In this document: positions 47,805 to 60,316 of the stretch, in pieces
Position numbering within the stretch: position 1 is the first letter of the stretch
How the letters are laid out: each line of letters starts with the position of its first letter
NCBI GenBank assembly: GCA_963920665.1
Contig: OY987263.1
Location: forward strand, 22,215,968 to 22,279,967
Reading direction: 5' to 3'
DNA length: 64,000 nt
From: Straminergon stramineum
Lineage: Eukaryota > Streptophyta > Bryopsida > Hypnales > Calliergonaceae
Position numbers and translations under genes: made by a program
The notes under the pieces: model-generated
The model's database searches: none
What the model saw: only the letters and a program-made list of their open reading frames with translations
What the model was told of the DNA's origin: nothing

Positions 47805-49037
47805 TTCCTAGGTTCATGGGCTCATAGATTCTATGCTCAAATGCTAACACTCGTGATGTGAGAGTTTCTAATGTTTAAGGTTAGAAGAATAGAAATTTTG
47901 AGCCTTGTCTTACAAGGTTAGCATAGTTTGACTCAACTTTGTAGAGAAAGATCAAAGATGCAGTATCCAACTTTGGTAACTCAAACCATCTAGTAAGAAA
48001 TTATGTCAATTACTTGTATGAAAATTTTCAAAGATAACGGAGGTGTCTAATATACACAATAAACTCTTGCAATGAAAGATTGAAAGGATGTAAAAAAAAC
48101 TACTATTTGAGCAAGATTTCAAACTTTTTTGAAAAACACATTTTTTGGGAAGAATCAAGATCAAAATGGTCAACACAAATACTTTATTTTCTAAAAAATT
48201 AAAGAAAAAAAATTCAAAACTAAGTCTCGTGAATATACATTAGAATTTGAACCAATAGTACTAAAATTGTTCTACAACTGCCATTTTTTATGTGTTTAGT
48301 GAAAATTGGGAATTTTTTCAATTGTCTTAATAATTTATTGACCTCTATTACTATGAGAATGTGTGGAAAATTTTTTAGCCTATTTGGCTTCATAGATTGT
48401 GAGAAAAAAGAGTTCAAAGTTAATAAAAAGATATTCAAAGCTTGCCCAATTGTTTGCCCCCTCTATTAGTACAATGCCAAAGCTACTCCTAAACTTTTAA
48501 GCCCCATAACTTTTGATTCATGCATTCAATTGGAAAACAAATTATATTTTCACAAAGCTTTTACAAGCAAGCTTGCATCTAAGGTAGAAACTTCACTTTC
48601 ATCCATTCAAAAATGACTTTGTATTCATGACCTGTCCAAGTTGATAAGCCTTCAAAAAGCTCCATGGAATAGTTTATTGTTCTTTAGGGGTTAAAAATTC
48701 AAAAAAATTCACCAAACTAGGTGTAATCTATGTAAATTATAGATTTAAACTAGTCTAGAACATCGTAGTGAACAACTAATTTTGACGTTATTCTTAGAAA
48801 AATTGAATGGCTATTATAGCCTTGTGCATGTTTAAAATTAAAATATATGATTTTTGGATGTATTTGATTGAATTTTTTAAATGGGATATAAATTAAATTT
48901 GGAAAATCCAATTGTCTTAGTATAGCAAAAAAATTCATTTCTAATCTTAAAATCAATTTTTGAAGAACAAAAAGTCAGTATCGCAAATAATATGCTTAAA
49001 TATGCCATATAATTTCATAATTCGTTTCAAAACATAT
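47799..49037. other. AT-rich spacer; 48,450 onward duplicates 30,300-31,800
   Basis: No gene is recognised. The stretch 48,450-49,030 aligns with 30,300-30,850 and then with the sequence at 31,755-31,800. This marks the left part of the segment duplicated along with the kinase gene. Confidence 0.5.
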
Positions 49038-49184
49038 CATAGGAAACTCACATTGGGTTCCTCCGTTCCTGTTGTTAAAATTCCTTGTGAGTCTCACTTT
49101 TCCCAGTGTTTTCAGTGTACACACAGGGAAAAGTGAGACTCACCGAGAATTTCAACACTGGGAACCCAGTATGAGTTTCCTGTG
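49038..49184. mobile_element. 147-bp palindromic MITE, family D, with 3-bp target duplication
   Basis: The ends read CATAGGAAACTCA and, inverted, CACAGGAAACTCA. Nearly the whole element folds on itself around a 'cactggg...acagggaaaagtgagactca' core. It is flanked by TAT at 49,035-49,037 and 49,185-49,187. The corresponding place in the first block (about 31,775-31,800) has uninterrupted flanks. TIRs starting CACA with 3-bp duplications fit a CACTA-like origin (inference). A second copy lies at 54,680-54,819. Confidence 0.85.
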
Positions 49185-50325
49185 TATCTCCTAAATCCAT
49201 ATTTGCTCAGCTATCCACTAATACTACGTAGCATAGGTGATGTATTTGTTGAAGTATACAGGCTTCTTCCAAGTAATGTTCATTGAAGATTCTTCAAGAA
49301 AAATTTAAAAACCTTGGTTGTAATCCCACGTAATATATTACAATAACACAAAGTGTGCTTATCCCATGATTTACAATTTTGTCACATTCTCTTCCGCATA
49401 ATTTTTCCTCCGTCGGTTTGATACTGAACCCTAAAGACACCGCCAGGTCCGCCACAGCGGCTTTTAATTAGATCTAGCTAATGGCATCAACCTTTGTAGC
49501 GCCGAGACCTGTTCTGGTGATGTAATTTATAAAATTAACCTCCATGAGTTGAGTTTAAGTTACGTATGAGGACGTGAACATGCATGCCAACAATAAGTTA
49601 TACCTGGATGAAAAAAATAAGATAAAATTGATTCTGTTAGTCGAAAGTACAGGGAGTCATTGCCGGCTGTTCCTCATATACTCCTGTACTCAGAGCCGCC
49701 GTAATCCCAGGAGTAGGTAGCTTCATAGAGTTTTAATGGATGTAATTAGGGAGAGCCGCTGCACTAGTATAGTGTACAGAACTGTCGTGGGTTTCGCATA
49801 TATTTCTGTAACCTCGGCATTCCTCCACCAACTAAGCGTAGTTTCATCTTCTCCTTTCAGCTTCACCTGGCAAGTGCTGGTCGCAGTCCTTCACATTGAT
49901 TCATTTTTCCTCGAGTGCTTCAATCTGCATTTCAAGCTGCACTTTGGATCTTCCCTTCGTTAGCAGATTCCCTGTCTGCATATGTTCCATCCCATTCCCC
50001 CACGCGCTCTCCAGCTCTCCTGATTCACAGATATATCGATCCTGGCATGCTTTGCATATTTACGCTTGCTGGAATTCGAACTGTTACAAGATAGCTAGCC
50101 AGTTAGCTAGCATCAGCAAGCAAATTTAGTGCAAGGATTGTTGCAGACATCAAACAGAGTGAAAGTCCACTTCGTTCAGTGCAATCTAGCTGATCGATGT
50201 ATGCATGCATACTAGATTACTACAGTACTGATATACTGCATGCATTTTGTTGTAGTTCATCGACCGAAAGGAAAGTTCCAGTAGGTTTCTTTGATTGCTA
50301 TTGCGTAATTAATTAGGAGACAGTC
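49185..50325 (+). promoter_or_regulatory. Upstream region and leader of kinase copy 2, duplicated from the copy 1 block
   Basis: 49,190-49,560 matches 31,790-32,110, and 49,563-50,325 matches 34,610-35,352. The two pieces are contiguous here but 2.5 kb apart in the first block. The short upstream open frame seen in copy 1 is missing. The transcription start cannot be fixed. Confidence 0.55.
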
Positions 50326-53300
50326 ATGTCTCATACAGGGAGATCAAGTCTGTTGATTTCTTGCATGCAGTGGCTTCAGCACAGGATTGAAGAGGAGCCG
50401 GAGTCAGAACTTGCAATCGAGAGTTGCTGCCAAATTGTAGAGTCTCCGAAAACGACGAACAGGGAGAATTCGGCTGGCTTCAGCTCTGCTTCTCTCCGGG
50501 AACTTGAGCAGAAGCTGGCGAAGTCGGAAAAGGTCGTGGCAGAAGGTAACGAAAGGTCAGGGCCAAGTCGACCATTGGGAATCAGCTCTGCTTCGGTAGC
50601 ACTTCAGAGGCGCAACGACGAACTTGAGAAACAGCTTGCGAGGTTGGAGAATCTTTCAATGAAAGAGTACAGAGTTTCCGGGGAGGATGTCAAGCCGAAA
50701 GTAGGGAGAGAGGGGTCAGTTCGCTGCAGCGATCGTGTGCAGCAGCTTCTCATGGACAAGAGAAGAGACGAGAGGATTCGAAATCTTGAGCTCAGGAAAA
50801 TGCTTCGGCAAGCGCAGGAGCTCGACCTGGCTTTTCTCGTGGACGCGACGGGCAGTATGGAGGTAATCTACTTCCAAACAACCATTTAATCATTTATTAC
50901 GTGTACCTCCATTAATTTATCGAACGTCAGCATGCGTATAGCTAGATTGCACGACATCAAACCCCTTTCACCCAGCAAATTTGGGTACGTTTCAATCAGT
51001 AAAAGTTTCTCATACATAGTGCTCGACAACTTAATTAATTGGCTGTGCAGAGATCGATAATTGAGGTGAAGAATCTGGCTCCAAAGATTGCAACTGATGT
51101 CAAAAAGGCGTTTCCCAAACTGAAGTTGCGCGTTGCGTTTGTGCCATACCGAGACTACGGCCAGCACGATCAAGACGAAGCCGACAAGTGCGACTTCACC
51201 GATAGTTTTGAAGGTCACGCTAGCAAATTCGTGACGGCAATAGCCAAAGTGAAAGCAACAGGGGGTTCCGACGACGCTGAGGATGTGTTCTCCGGACTGG
51301 AGCGTGTGGCGACTCTGAGCTGGAGCTCCAAAACTCGAGTCCTCATTCACATTGCTGATATGCCTTGCCACGGCAACGAATTTCACGACTGCCGAGTGCA
51401 TGATAATTACCCGAAAGGAGACTCCAAGGGCCGGAACATCAGCAAATTGCTGGCAGCTCTTCGCCATGACTGCAAGATCGTGAACTACCTCTTTTGTCAT
51501 ATCACCGACTACACGAAGAAGATGTTGACCGTGTTCCGCGAGCGCGCTCCTCAAGGGGGATGGATCCAAGAGGAGAAGCTTGACAAGATTAGTAACCTGC
51601 TGGAGGTCGTGGTGAGTGCTTCCTGCGGGAGTATCGCGGTGTCTTCTCGAATAGTTAGTGAAGGTAAGTTAAGGCAATTTCAATTCCATTGTCTAGTTTT
51701 CGATTGCATGCCAAAATGAGATGCGCAAGTACCTTAGGGACTCTAGAGTTTTTCTTTTGATAAATAGGCAGGGATATTAATGCTATGGAGCAAACCTTGG
51801 CGATTTTAATAGAGATTTGATAAACGGATGTAATAGCAAGGGAGGTATTTGCACATGAATCTCCCAGTGTGTTAAAGTCAGCTTTTCACTGGCGGCCATA
51901 CAAGGAATTTGCAATATTCAGGGAAGGTGAGACAAAAGCTAGAATTTTATATGCATTCCTACATTTTCGATTCATTGGATTTGTATAGATTCCCCAGTTA
52001 TCGCATTGGGGATTTAGTTGGATGTATTCACCTGCCTCAATTTCCTCCCTTGCATAATTTGGTGTGAATTTTATGGAAATCCCGCAGGTCCATCTGTGTC
52101 CAGGTATTTGCTACTGGCATGGAAGAATGAAACGCCACAGAGGAAACAATATCAAGCGGCAAAAAGGAGTGCAATTCAGTTACAAGTAAGAACACAGTTG
52201 ATCGAATGACCCTCTCAACTCATTTGTCAGTGGCAATTTATATATGGCCTCCGGCGAAGCTAAATTTTTCTTTTTCATTTCCTTGAGTTCTGCAGGCTCC
52301 CGGCTACTTTGGAAGATTTGTTCAAGATTGTGGATAAAAACAGATCGTTGGTGGTGGTGATGGAGAAAAATCCAGCTTTGACCATACAGATTGCACCTAG
52401 ACCTTTCTCGGATGAAGGGACCTTCAGGTGGCCATATTACGCACAAGTTCACGAGGCTGCATGGACTCCACCAAGGTGAGTACATCTCCTAGCAAGCAGA
52501 GCCTTGAATCGTAGCAAAGTAGTGAACACTACAGGATATTAAGCATTCAAATCCATCTAAATTACTTCTGAACACGTGCTCTGACTTTCTGCTCAATTTG
52601 AGTTCATTGAGAGTAGGGATTTGCTCATTCCCGAGATCATCATGGTCTTGGTAATGGCATCTCACAGTTGGCAAACAGCTGTCATACCGTAAATAGTATT
52701 GAGAACATGCATGATCTGGCTCTGATTAAAGTCATTAGACTTGGGTACCTTGTGGCATGTTTGTTAATTAAAGGTTCCTTTGAATGTGCTCATATCATAG
52801 TTGAACGACATTGCAGGAAAATGGTATTGAAAAGATTCAAGGAGCTTGTTGGGAGAGCATGTCAGCAAGGTGCACACAATAGAGGCATATTGTGAGCAAA
52901 TGGAGGTGCAGACAGTCGCAGTTTTCATGGCCGAGCACTTCAACCAGGAACTTCAGAGGTAAAAATTCCTTTTATGACAGACGGGGGTAAATGAATCACA
53001 CTTCTCGTGCCATGAAACAACATTGCAAGTGAAAAACAAATATGTAAGAAATCTCGCACTATCAGAGTCATTGGTATATTGGATTAATATATATGGACTC
53101 TCATCACAACTAGTACCTCAACTGGTTTTTGAATGGTTGCTCTATCTTGTCGCTTTGAAACAGATTATCGTGGCTCGCTGACTACAAGACCGTGCAGTTC
53201 ACGGCAGTTTCGATACTACAAGTGGGAGATTCAACATATTACAACATGGAAAAGTTGTTGGAAGGAAAATGGATTCGTTACAGCAACAACGTGAATTATG

Positions 53301-53641
53301 TGAACGCAAAAGATTACGCGGCCACTTTGCACGCCTTCTCTCACTGGACCTACCAACGCTCCAATGGTTTGCTCATGGTGACCGACTTGCAAGGCGTGCA
53401 GGTGGTGGACTCCGAAGGGAAGAATGTGTTCATGTTGTGTGATCCTGCGGTTCACTGCAAGCATGTCTACCGCTATGCAAGGACCAAGACCAACTGGAGC
53501 TCTGCCGGAATGGACAGCTTCTTTGAAACCCATCGTTGCAACAGCATTTGTCGTAGCCTCAATCTGAAGCCCAAATCTTCCAGCTTCATCTTTCAGGGAA
53601 CTGCCATCGATCTATTGCATGAAGTTAGAATACGCGCGTAA
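50326..53641 (+). pseudogene. Coiled-coil/VWA/alpha-kinase gene, copy 2: N-terminal half open, kinase half frameshifted
   Basis: The exons are 50326-50862, 51051-51663, 52088-52185, 52296-52475, 52817-52958 and 53164-53641. The first 383 codons are open. They encode a leader, SSAS-type coiled-coil repeats (about 50-110) and a VWA domain from DATGSM (173-178) through RVAFVPYRDYG, LIHIADMPCHG and YLFCHIT. Compared with copy 1, exon 3 has one extra A (AGGAAACAAT at 52,141-52,150), so reading continues out of frame to a TAA at 52335-52337, giving a 429-aa product without the kinase. Exon 5 has a second extra base (GGG at 52,851-52,853). The kinase exons are otherwise well kept: MVLKRF, DLQGV, DPAVH, HRCNSIC. 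Both insertions lie in homopolymers, so assembly error must be excluded. If real, the gene makes a VWA-only protein or is a young pseudogene. Confidence 0.8.
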
Positions 53642-54679
53642 TCCTGGTTGTGAACATTGCGGGAGTTGTTAATTACTATGACAGGTGCTCTCGTTTGAGC
53701 CCGTAGTTGCAAGTACTGTCGATGCTAATGCAACCGGTTTTCAATTAGAATCTCAGGTCGCGCTCATATCTCGACCTGTCAGCATTCCCGTCGATCAGCA
53801 TTGTACATAGACACATAGTGTAAAGTCGGAATCATTTTGGGTATGATGAGGAACTGAATCAGAGATTGTGTCCCTGGGACATTATTCCTTTTTTTGTTTC
53901 AGGGTTCCGAACTTTGTGGTGATCGATATGCATTCTCATAAACTACAAAATATGGTTATGAAGAGTCTATGATATTTTGGAGCTGGATGCTGAGATGAGT
54001 GTTTCCGCATCGCAGGTCTTTCTTGATAACCATGCACATGCCATTCTTACTGTTCCATTGACTTGGTTCTCTGTTTCTCCTTGTTTAATTGTCAGAGAAT
54101 TGTTTTGTACTCTTTAGTAGTCATCGGCAATCTACAAATGTTGCAATTCTGACTGAATTCAATCACAACCAGAACATTGTAAGCCACCGAACCAGAGGTC
54201 CTTGGTACTTGTATTGTTGTCAAAACACTCAAGAATCATCCTTATTGTCAGTCAAACTACTGTGACCACTTCATGCTTTTGAAGGCACATGCATTCTTCC
54301 TACAGTAGATTGACACAGGCTGAATTTTGGGAGTCTTCCAATATCAAATTGTGGGAGACTTTTGGGTTGGTTAAAGAAGTAACGACTTCATTGGGCTTTA
54401 AATATATATAGTTTCAAATACTTAGTTTCATAAACTACTAGTAATAGGAACTATCAAATTTAGTTTTACATTATTACATTTATCAACTACTACTCTACTA
54501 GAATAGTGCTTTTGGTTGTGAAAAAGATTTTGTTGATCTTTAAAGGATGTAATTTTGGAATGTGCACATCATCCAATGACATTTATTGAAGAATTTTCAA
54601 GAGAGAAAATTTAGTTATAATTCCATATAATATAAAATATAAAATAACTTAAATGAGTTGAATTAAGATCAATGACACA
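53642..54679. other. Downstream flank of kinase copy 2
   Basis: Up to about 54,160 the sequence parallels the flank of copy 1 ('ggaactgaatc', 'gattgtgtccctggga', 'ccatgcacatgccattctta'). Beyond that, homology fades into AT-rich spacer. No gene is seen. Confidence 0.5.
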
Positions 54680-54819
54680 CACAAAACTCATATTGGGTTC
54701 CCAGTGTACAAATTCCCAGTGAGTCTCACTTTTTCTGGTGTATGATACATTGGGAACATTGGAAAAAGTGAGACTCACCAGGAATTTGTACACCAAGAAT
54801 CCAATACGAATTTCCTGTG
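54680..54819. mobile_element. 140-bp palindromic MITE, family D, second copy
   Basis: The terminal inverted repeats begin CACAAAACTCATATTGGG and, from the other end, CACAGGAAATTCGTATTGG. The interior shares 'gtgagtctcactttt' with the copy at 49,038-49,184. It is flanked by ACA at 54,677-54,679 and 54,820-54,822, a second example of a 3-bp target duplication. No coding capacity. Confidence 0.85.
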
Positions 54820-54822
54820 ACA

Positions 54823-57800
54823 AAAGAATATGTAGACATCAAAAAATTGGCTGAAAAAATAAGCTAGAGCTTGTAAGTAATGTTTAATGTTTATCGGAAG
54901 TATAATATTTCATTGCAGGTGAGTCATCATGCTACTAGAGCCCTATACTGTAAGGTCCATGTACTATAATATTAAGAGTAGGTAAATAATGGAATTTAAA
55001 CATCTAAGTGGCTTGATCCCTAAACGAGAATTATATGGCCTCACATAGTAGTGAAACACCAATTTGTGTATCCTTGTGCATTATTATTACACTCTAGTGT
55101 CAACTATAACTCGAGCACATTGGAAGTGCATTGAAATATGAATTTTTTGAGTGAATTTGCAACATCTTTAAGGATTTCAAAAACCGTTTTTTAAATATTT
55201 GGTCATACATGGGAAAAAATTTGGTGACCTCTATATATAAAAAGAAACTAATTTGACATCACCCAAGCAAACATATGTCAATATTATTAGTGGTAAATGG
55301 ATGTAATTAGGAAAAATTGCATAATGTATAGTATTTACAATAAAAAGTTTATATTTGAACATACTTCCAATGTAAGAATTTAATATTTTAACTGGTGATG
55401 TTTTGAAAATTTGAGAATATTGAAAACCAATTAATTTGAAAGTAGTACATTGCAACAAAAAAACTACTATAATTATGGAAATGTCCCACCTTGTTTAATA
55501 AATTTTGTCATATCCTAGATCATTTCTAGAGACATTTTTATACCTTATAAGATTTGTGAAGTATAAGCATCTTTGTAAATGGGTCATTGCAAGAAACACT
55601 AGTCCTATTCTCCATCACAATTGGAGTGATGTTGTTATCACCGGCCCTAACTTTTGAAGCTCAAGTCCAATAAACAAAAAAATTCTATAGGAGATGTTTA
55701 ACTTGATGGTAATAAGATCCTTTATTTTTTAGAAATTTTCAAAAATCATTTTTTATTTAAAATTTAACTTTGTTATTTTGTCACACTTTGAGATTTAGGG
55801 GTTTTCACTACATTTGGGGTACCCAAATTGAATGACCTAGAGTTGAAATTTTGGTGGTCTATTTCCACACTAGGTTGGCATATGTCTACTTTAAGGGGCG
55901 TCTAAAAATACATTATTTTATGTCCTCTAGGCCCATGCAAATAGAGCTCCCTTGCACAAACATTTATGAACATTGAAGATGGTTTCAACTTCATTTTATT
56001 GGTGAAATTTAATCACCATCAAGTCCTCACAAATGGCCAATTTTTAGGGGGGTTTTGTTCATGATTTTATATTTATTATTAATTTATACCTCATTGGATC
56101 TATTTTCTATAACAATCTGTCTTTTTTTCTCACAATATGGTTTTAGTACTTGCAAGTAGTCCATAGTACTTGCACCAGTACTTTCAGTCGCTGATTTTTC
56201 CAATTTATAGTTGTAATAGTTTTGCTACTTAGTACTTTTAGTACTCATAGAAATCCGGGTCTGAAATCCAGATTTTGCCAAACCACTACAGAAAACACAT
56301 AGTGTTTTTTGCAATGACCCAAATCTTGGAATTGAGTCTTGCAAATAATATTGAATGTCATAGGTAATTAAAGAGCCAACACTTTTCATCCAATATATTT
56401 TGTATAGAGTAGTTGATTGCAAATTATGAATCACAAATCCATGTCTCATTTCATCTATATCAATTGTAATGCAATATTTAAGAATGTAAAAGTATCTGAC
56501 CTACTATAAATGCAAAAAACACATACTAATTTGATTTGGGCAAGCTACTATTGGATAACAAGTTTATCTATTGGCAAATTAGTTTATTAATCAAAATTTA
56601 TACATAAGTTCCTTAAAGGGTTAGTTTTGTTTTTCATTTTTTTAAAGACATATTAAACAATTAGAATATAAAACAAAGTTGTTTTAATAACTTTAAATAT
56701 ATTCTCTTAAATTTTATATACTTTTGAGTTTATATTGTACAATTCAAATTTGTAACATATACTTGATATAATATTCGTCAATAGATTTTGAAATCTAAAC
56801 CTCTTGAATTTCAAAGGTCTTGATTGCAAAATATCCTTCACTATTACACAAACAAACTCTTTTGTAATTAAATGCAGTTTTGTATCCTTTTGTCAAGATT
56901 TTAGTCTAATTTAAATTATGTTTGAAATTTATATATGTTGTGAAATTCTAAACAATAGAAAACTTCAACTCTTGATGGATGCCTTTTTTTTAAGCAAAAG
57001 AGTGCAAATATATGAGAGGCCATCAACATTTCACATAGGTAATTTCTTTGTGAATTCAACAATAGGAGTCACTAACTTCCTAGTTTATTGAATGAAAAAT
57101 ATCTTTGAAGCAAACTAATACTACTTCAAAATAGCTCTTGACAATGAAGCCTTAGCCCCTAAAGAACCAACATCTAGTGAGTGCATTATAAATGTTTTCA
57201 AGATTTTTCGTGGGAGCTACACAATATGAATAATGTACACCCAATTTTAGTGTGAATGTAAATTTTAGTGTGACTAGCTTGGTTAGTCAATGCTTCAACT
57301 TGCAAAACTGAAGATCCAATGTCTACATTCTAGACCTCTATTTGTAATCCTAATTTGCTTTGCCTAAAAAACTTTGTTTTTCAATCTCCACCCCTCCTAC
57401 GAACTAGGTCTTTTTAAAGAACTTCATTTTAGCTACTTCCTTTATAATATAGATATAAAGTGTGCAATTAACGCATGAACTCTTCAAAATATTTTCCTTA
57501 TCAATGGAAAAGTTGCAAAGCTGGAAAGGTTTGCAACTCCACCTAAATTACTTTTTTTTTCTACAAATAGTTCATAAAATTAGCAATGATAGAGGTTCTT
57601 TTTGATGAAAGGTAAGCAAAGCAATATTCTTTTTGGCATGGCAAAAATGCAATTTTGCAATTCTTTTGCAATTCCACTAGATGCTACTATTCATCTTCAA
57701 AATTATGCATTTTATGAGAGGCTTTTAAAAATGGGGAGGCAAGTTTCCAACTTTTAAATAACAATAATCTTTAACATTAGATTTCCACTTTTTGATTGCA

Positions 57801-59319
57801 TTTATTTTGACAACAAGGCAAAGCTACTCCTAAAATGTAGATTCTCTCTATTGACATAAAAGTGAAAGCATCATGACTAAACTCACAGGGCATTTAATTT
57901 TCACGTACTTAGAAGTGAGTGAGTTTGGGACAATATTAATTTAATTTAGTATTTCGGTTTTGTAGCCACCATATAAGGGAGGCCAATTTGAAAGTGAGAA
58001 ATTTGGACAAGTCACAAGCAAGGCTACATTAGCAAGCCTACTATAGTATCTTGTAGGAGTCTAAAAAAATGCCTTTTCAAACAATATTCTACTTCATGGG
58101 AGGTTATTACACCACATGGCCTTGCTAGACAAAATGGAGTCTAAAAATACTTCTATAGAGTAGCTTCACTCATGAGTATGTGTCTATAGAAATTAAAGTA
58201 TTGGGTTAATCAAGTCGCTTGACTTAGAGTATCGCTGCCTTTGCCCCAAATGAAGACTCAACATAGTAGGAGAAGAGAGTGATCTTCAAAATAAACCCTT
58301 TGTAGTCACACCAATTGCAAATAGATGGTTGGGCTCAACAAAAATACCAATTTTTGCACCAAATTTCTCATCCTAGTCATCTCTTCACAGTCCCCCAAAG
58401 TAGAGAATTCTTGGGTAATTTCTACTAGTTGTTAGAAAAAAGGCCATATTTGTTATATTGAGACCTTTCGCACTCTAAATTTTATCCTTGACTCGAGGAT
58501 AAACCATTTTATCTCTTTATTGATATTTTTTTATAAATAGGTAACAACACCAACCTTTAGAATTTCATTATAGGATCACTATTTGAGCATTATTTATTTT
58601 TAGTTTCAATTCCTAATTTTTTAAATGAATTTTCCAATAACTAGCATTCTGTCTCAAAATCTGCGAAAAGTCACAATATATCAAATATGGCCTTCAAAGA
58701 GAAAATAGAGTGAGAACTAAATAAGGTAGATGCTAAGAGAATCAAGGGAACATCAATGATATTCTTGGATTTAGCAAACATGCAAAGCTAGCTCCTTATG
58801 TTGCAATGTTGGAAGAAATCATTTGGGATCACAACAACCCTATTTGCAAAAAATGACCAAACAATGATCTTTTGATGTTTTGGCTTAGGGAGAAATAAGC
58901 AAGCACAAGATGTTGTCATGCAAGAGCTTGATTTTGCAAAGCCCAGCCAAACCGATGTCGTTGGTGCATTCACAATGAAACCTCTAAAAGTTTCTATATG
59001 GGCACTCGCCTAGCAAGGTTGTTGTGGCATAGTTTTCATTAGGTTTTTTTTGCAATAAAAATCTATTTCCATGGCCACAATAGAACTGTACCTTCAACAT
59101 CTGGTATTAAACATTGGTAGTCATTACTCTCACTCAAGGCAATTCTGACTCTAGGAAACTTGGAACCAAGTTTTTTTATGCACAATTTTTTTCCAATTGG
59201 CTATAGCCAAAGCCCAAAAGATGTTGACTATTTTTTGTAAAGGAAATTTTCCTTTTTGGAGGTAAACATAGTTAGAAATACAACCAAATTTTACCTAAAT
59301 ATCACCTAATTTTCATACA
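54823..59319. other. AT-rich spacer, no gene recognised
   Basis: Open frames are short and scattered on both strands. The best, at 58,788-58,973 on the minus strand, matches no family I recognise. No RNA gene or transposon protein remnant is visible. Confidence 0.5.
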
Positions 59320-59820
59320 AACTAGTGTGGCATGTGTCATTGCCATAGTCAAAATGAAAGTAAAAATATTTTTCTAATTTTTTTATTCATAAAAACTTTG
59401 AAATTTCATAACTTTAATGCCATAAGTCAAAATGTCTCAAAACAAAGCCCGTGCACCCCTCCTCACCGAGGGCTTTCCAATGGTACTAAGAACTTGATTG
59501 AGGGATGCACGGTCCAGGAGATTTCAATGTAACAAACAAAACAAAACAAACAACCTAACTTAAGGTATAGACTAGTGTACCTTGTGCCATTGCCACAGTC
59601 AAAATCAAAGTAAAAATATTTTTCTAATTTTTTTGTTCATGAAAACTTTGAAATTCGATAACTTTTACATCAAAGGCCCAAATGCTACAAATCAAAGCCC
59701 GTGCACCCCTCCTCGCCAAGAGCTTTCTAATGGTACCAAGAATGTGACCAAGGGACGCACAATCCATGAGATCTCAACGTAACAAACAAAACAAAACAAA
59801 CAAACAGCCTAACTTAAGGT
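59320..59820. repeat. Two tandem units of 250 bp
   Basis: Units 59,320-59,569 and 59,570-59,820 share most bases: 'gtaaaaatatttttctaatt', 'aaagcccgtgcacccctcct', an AAACAAAACAAAACAAAC tail and 'cctaacttaaggtat'. A 66-codon frame recurs in both units but lacks an ATG in the second, so I do not call it coding. The array ends about 100 bp before the leader region of the mutase gene. Confidence 0.85.
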
Positions 59821-59899
59821 ATGGATATTCCAAGTATCACCCAAGTATCATATGACTATTGAAGAAACAACTGGCTCTGTCCCTAAAATGAAAAAAAAA

Positions 59900-60316
59900 A
59901 ATCACTGCGCGGAACCCGATTTAGCATGGAAGTGTGTGCTCCTAAGATATTGGCTGGGTTCGTCTCCATTTCTCAATTGGAAGGATCTCCCCCGTGCGGC
60001 TCTTCCCTATCCTCGTCAGACACCCCGCGCCTGCCGCGACGAGTCGGCCAGCGACAGCCGGCGTCCGCGGCGAAACCGCCAACTCACCCATTCCCTTCTC
60101 CTCCGTCACTTCACAAGTGGCACCATCCCTCTTGTTCCTTCCACCTCGCGAACCCGCCCTCCGTCTCTCTCTCCCTCTCTCTCGCAAAACCTGCTGCCTG
60201 CCCCTCCACTTCCCCTCCTCCCACCAATCATCGCCCTCGGGCACCTCGTAGCTTAGTCACACAGCCGCGCCGCTCGCTTACTGATTTTGATCAGCCAGTT
60301 ATTTCATTTTCGCCAG
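59900..60316 (+). promoter_or_regulatory. Probable promoter and non-coding leader exon of the phosphoglycerate mutase gene
   Basis: A sharp rise in GC content, a TC-rich run at about 60,155-60,182 (typical of plant housekeeping leaders) and a good donor at 60,317 (CGCCAG/GTGGGT) mark this as promoter plus first untranslated exon. Open frames here lack conserved features and overlap in all three frames, as expected of GC-rich untranslated DNA. The exact start site is unknown. Confidence 0.5.

Noticed and set aside
50326..53641. Kinase copy 2 as a normal full-length gene using alternative splice sites
   Set aside because: No alternative GT or AG near exons 3-5 removes both extra bases while keeping RPFSDEG and MVLKRF in one frame; as given, the sequence is frameshifted.
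59332..59782. Pair of similar 66-codon frames
   Set aside because: They follow from a 250-bp tandem DNA repeat, and the second has no ATG at the matching position. There is no sign of selection on protein.
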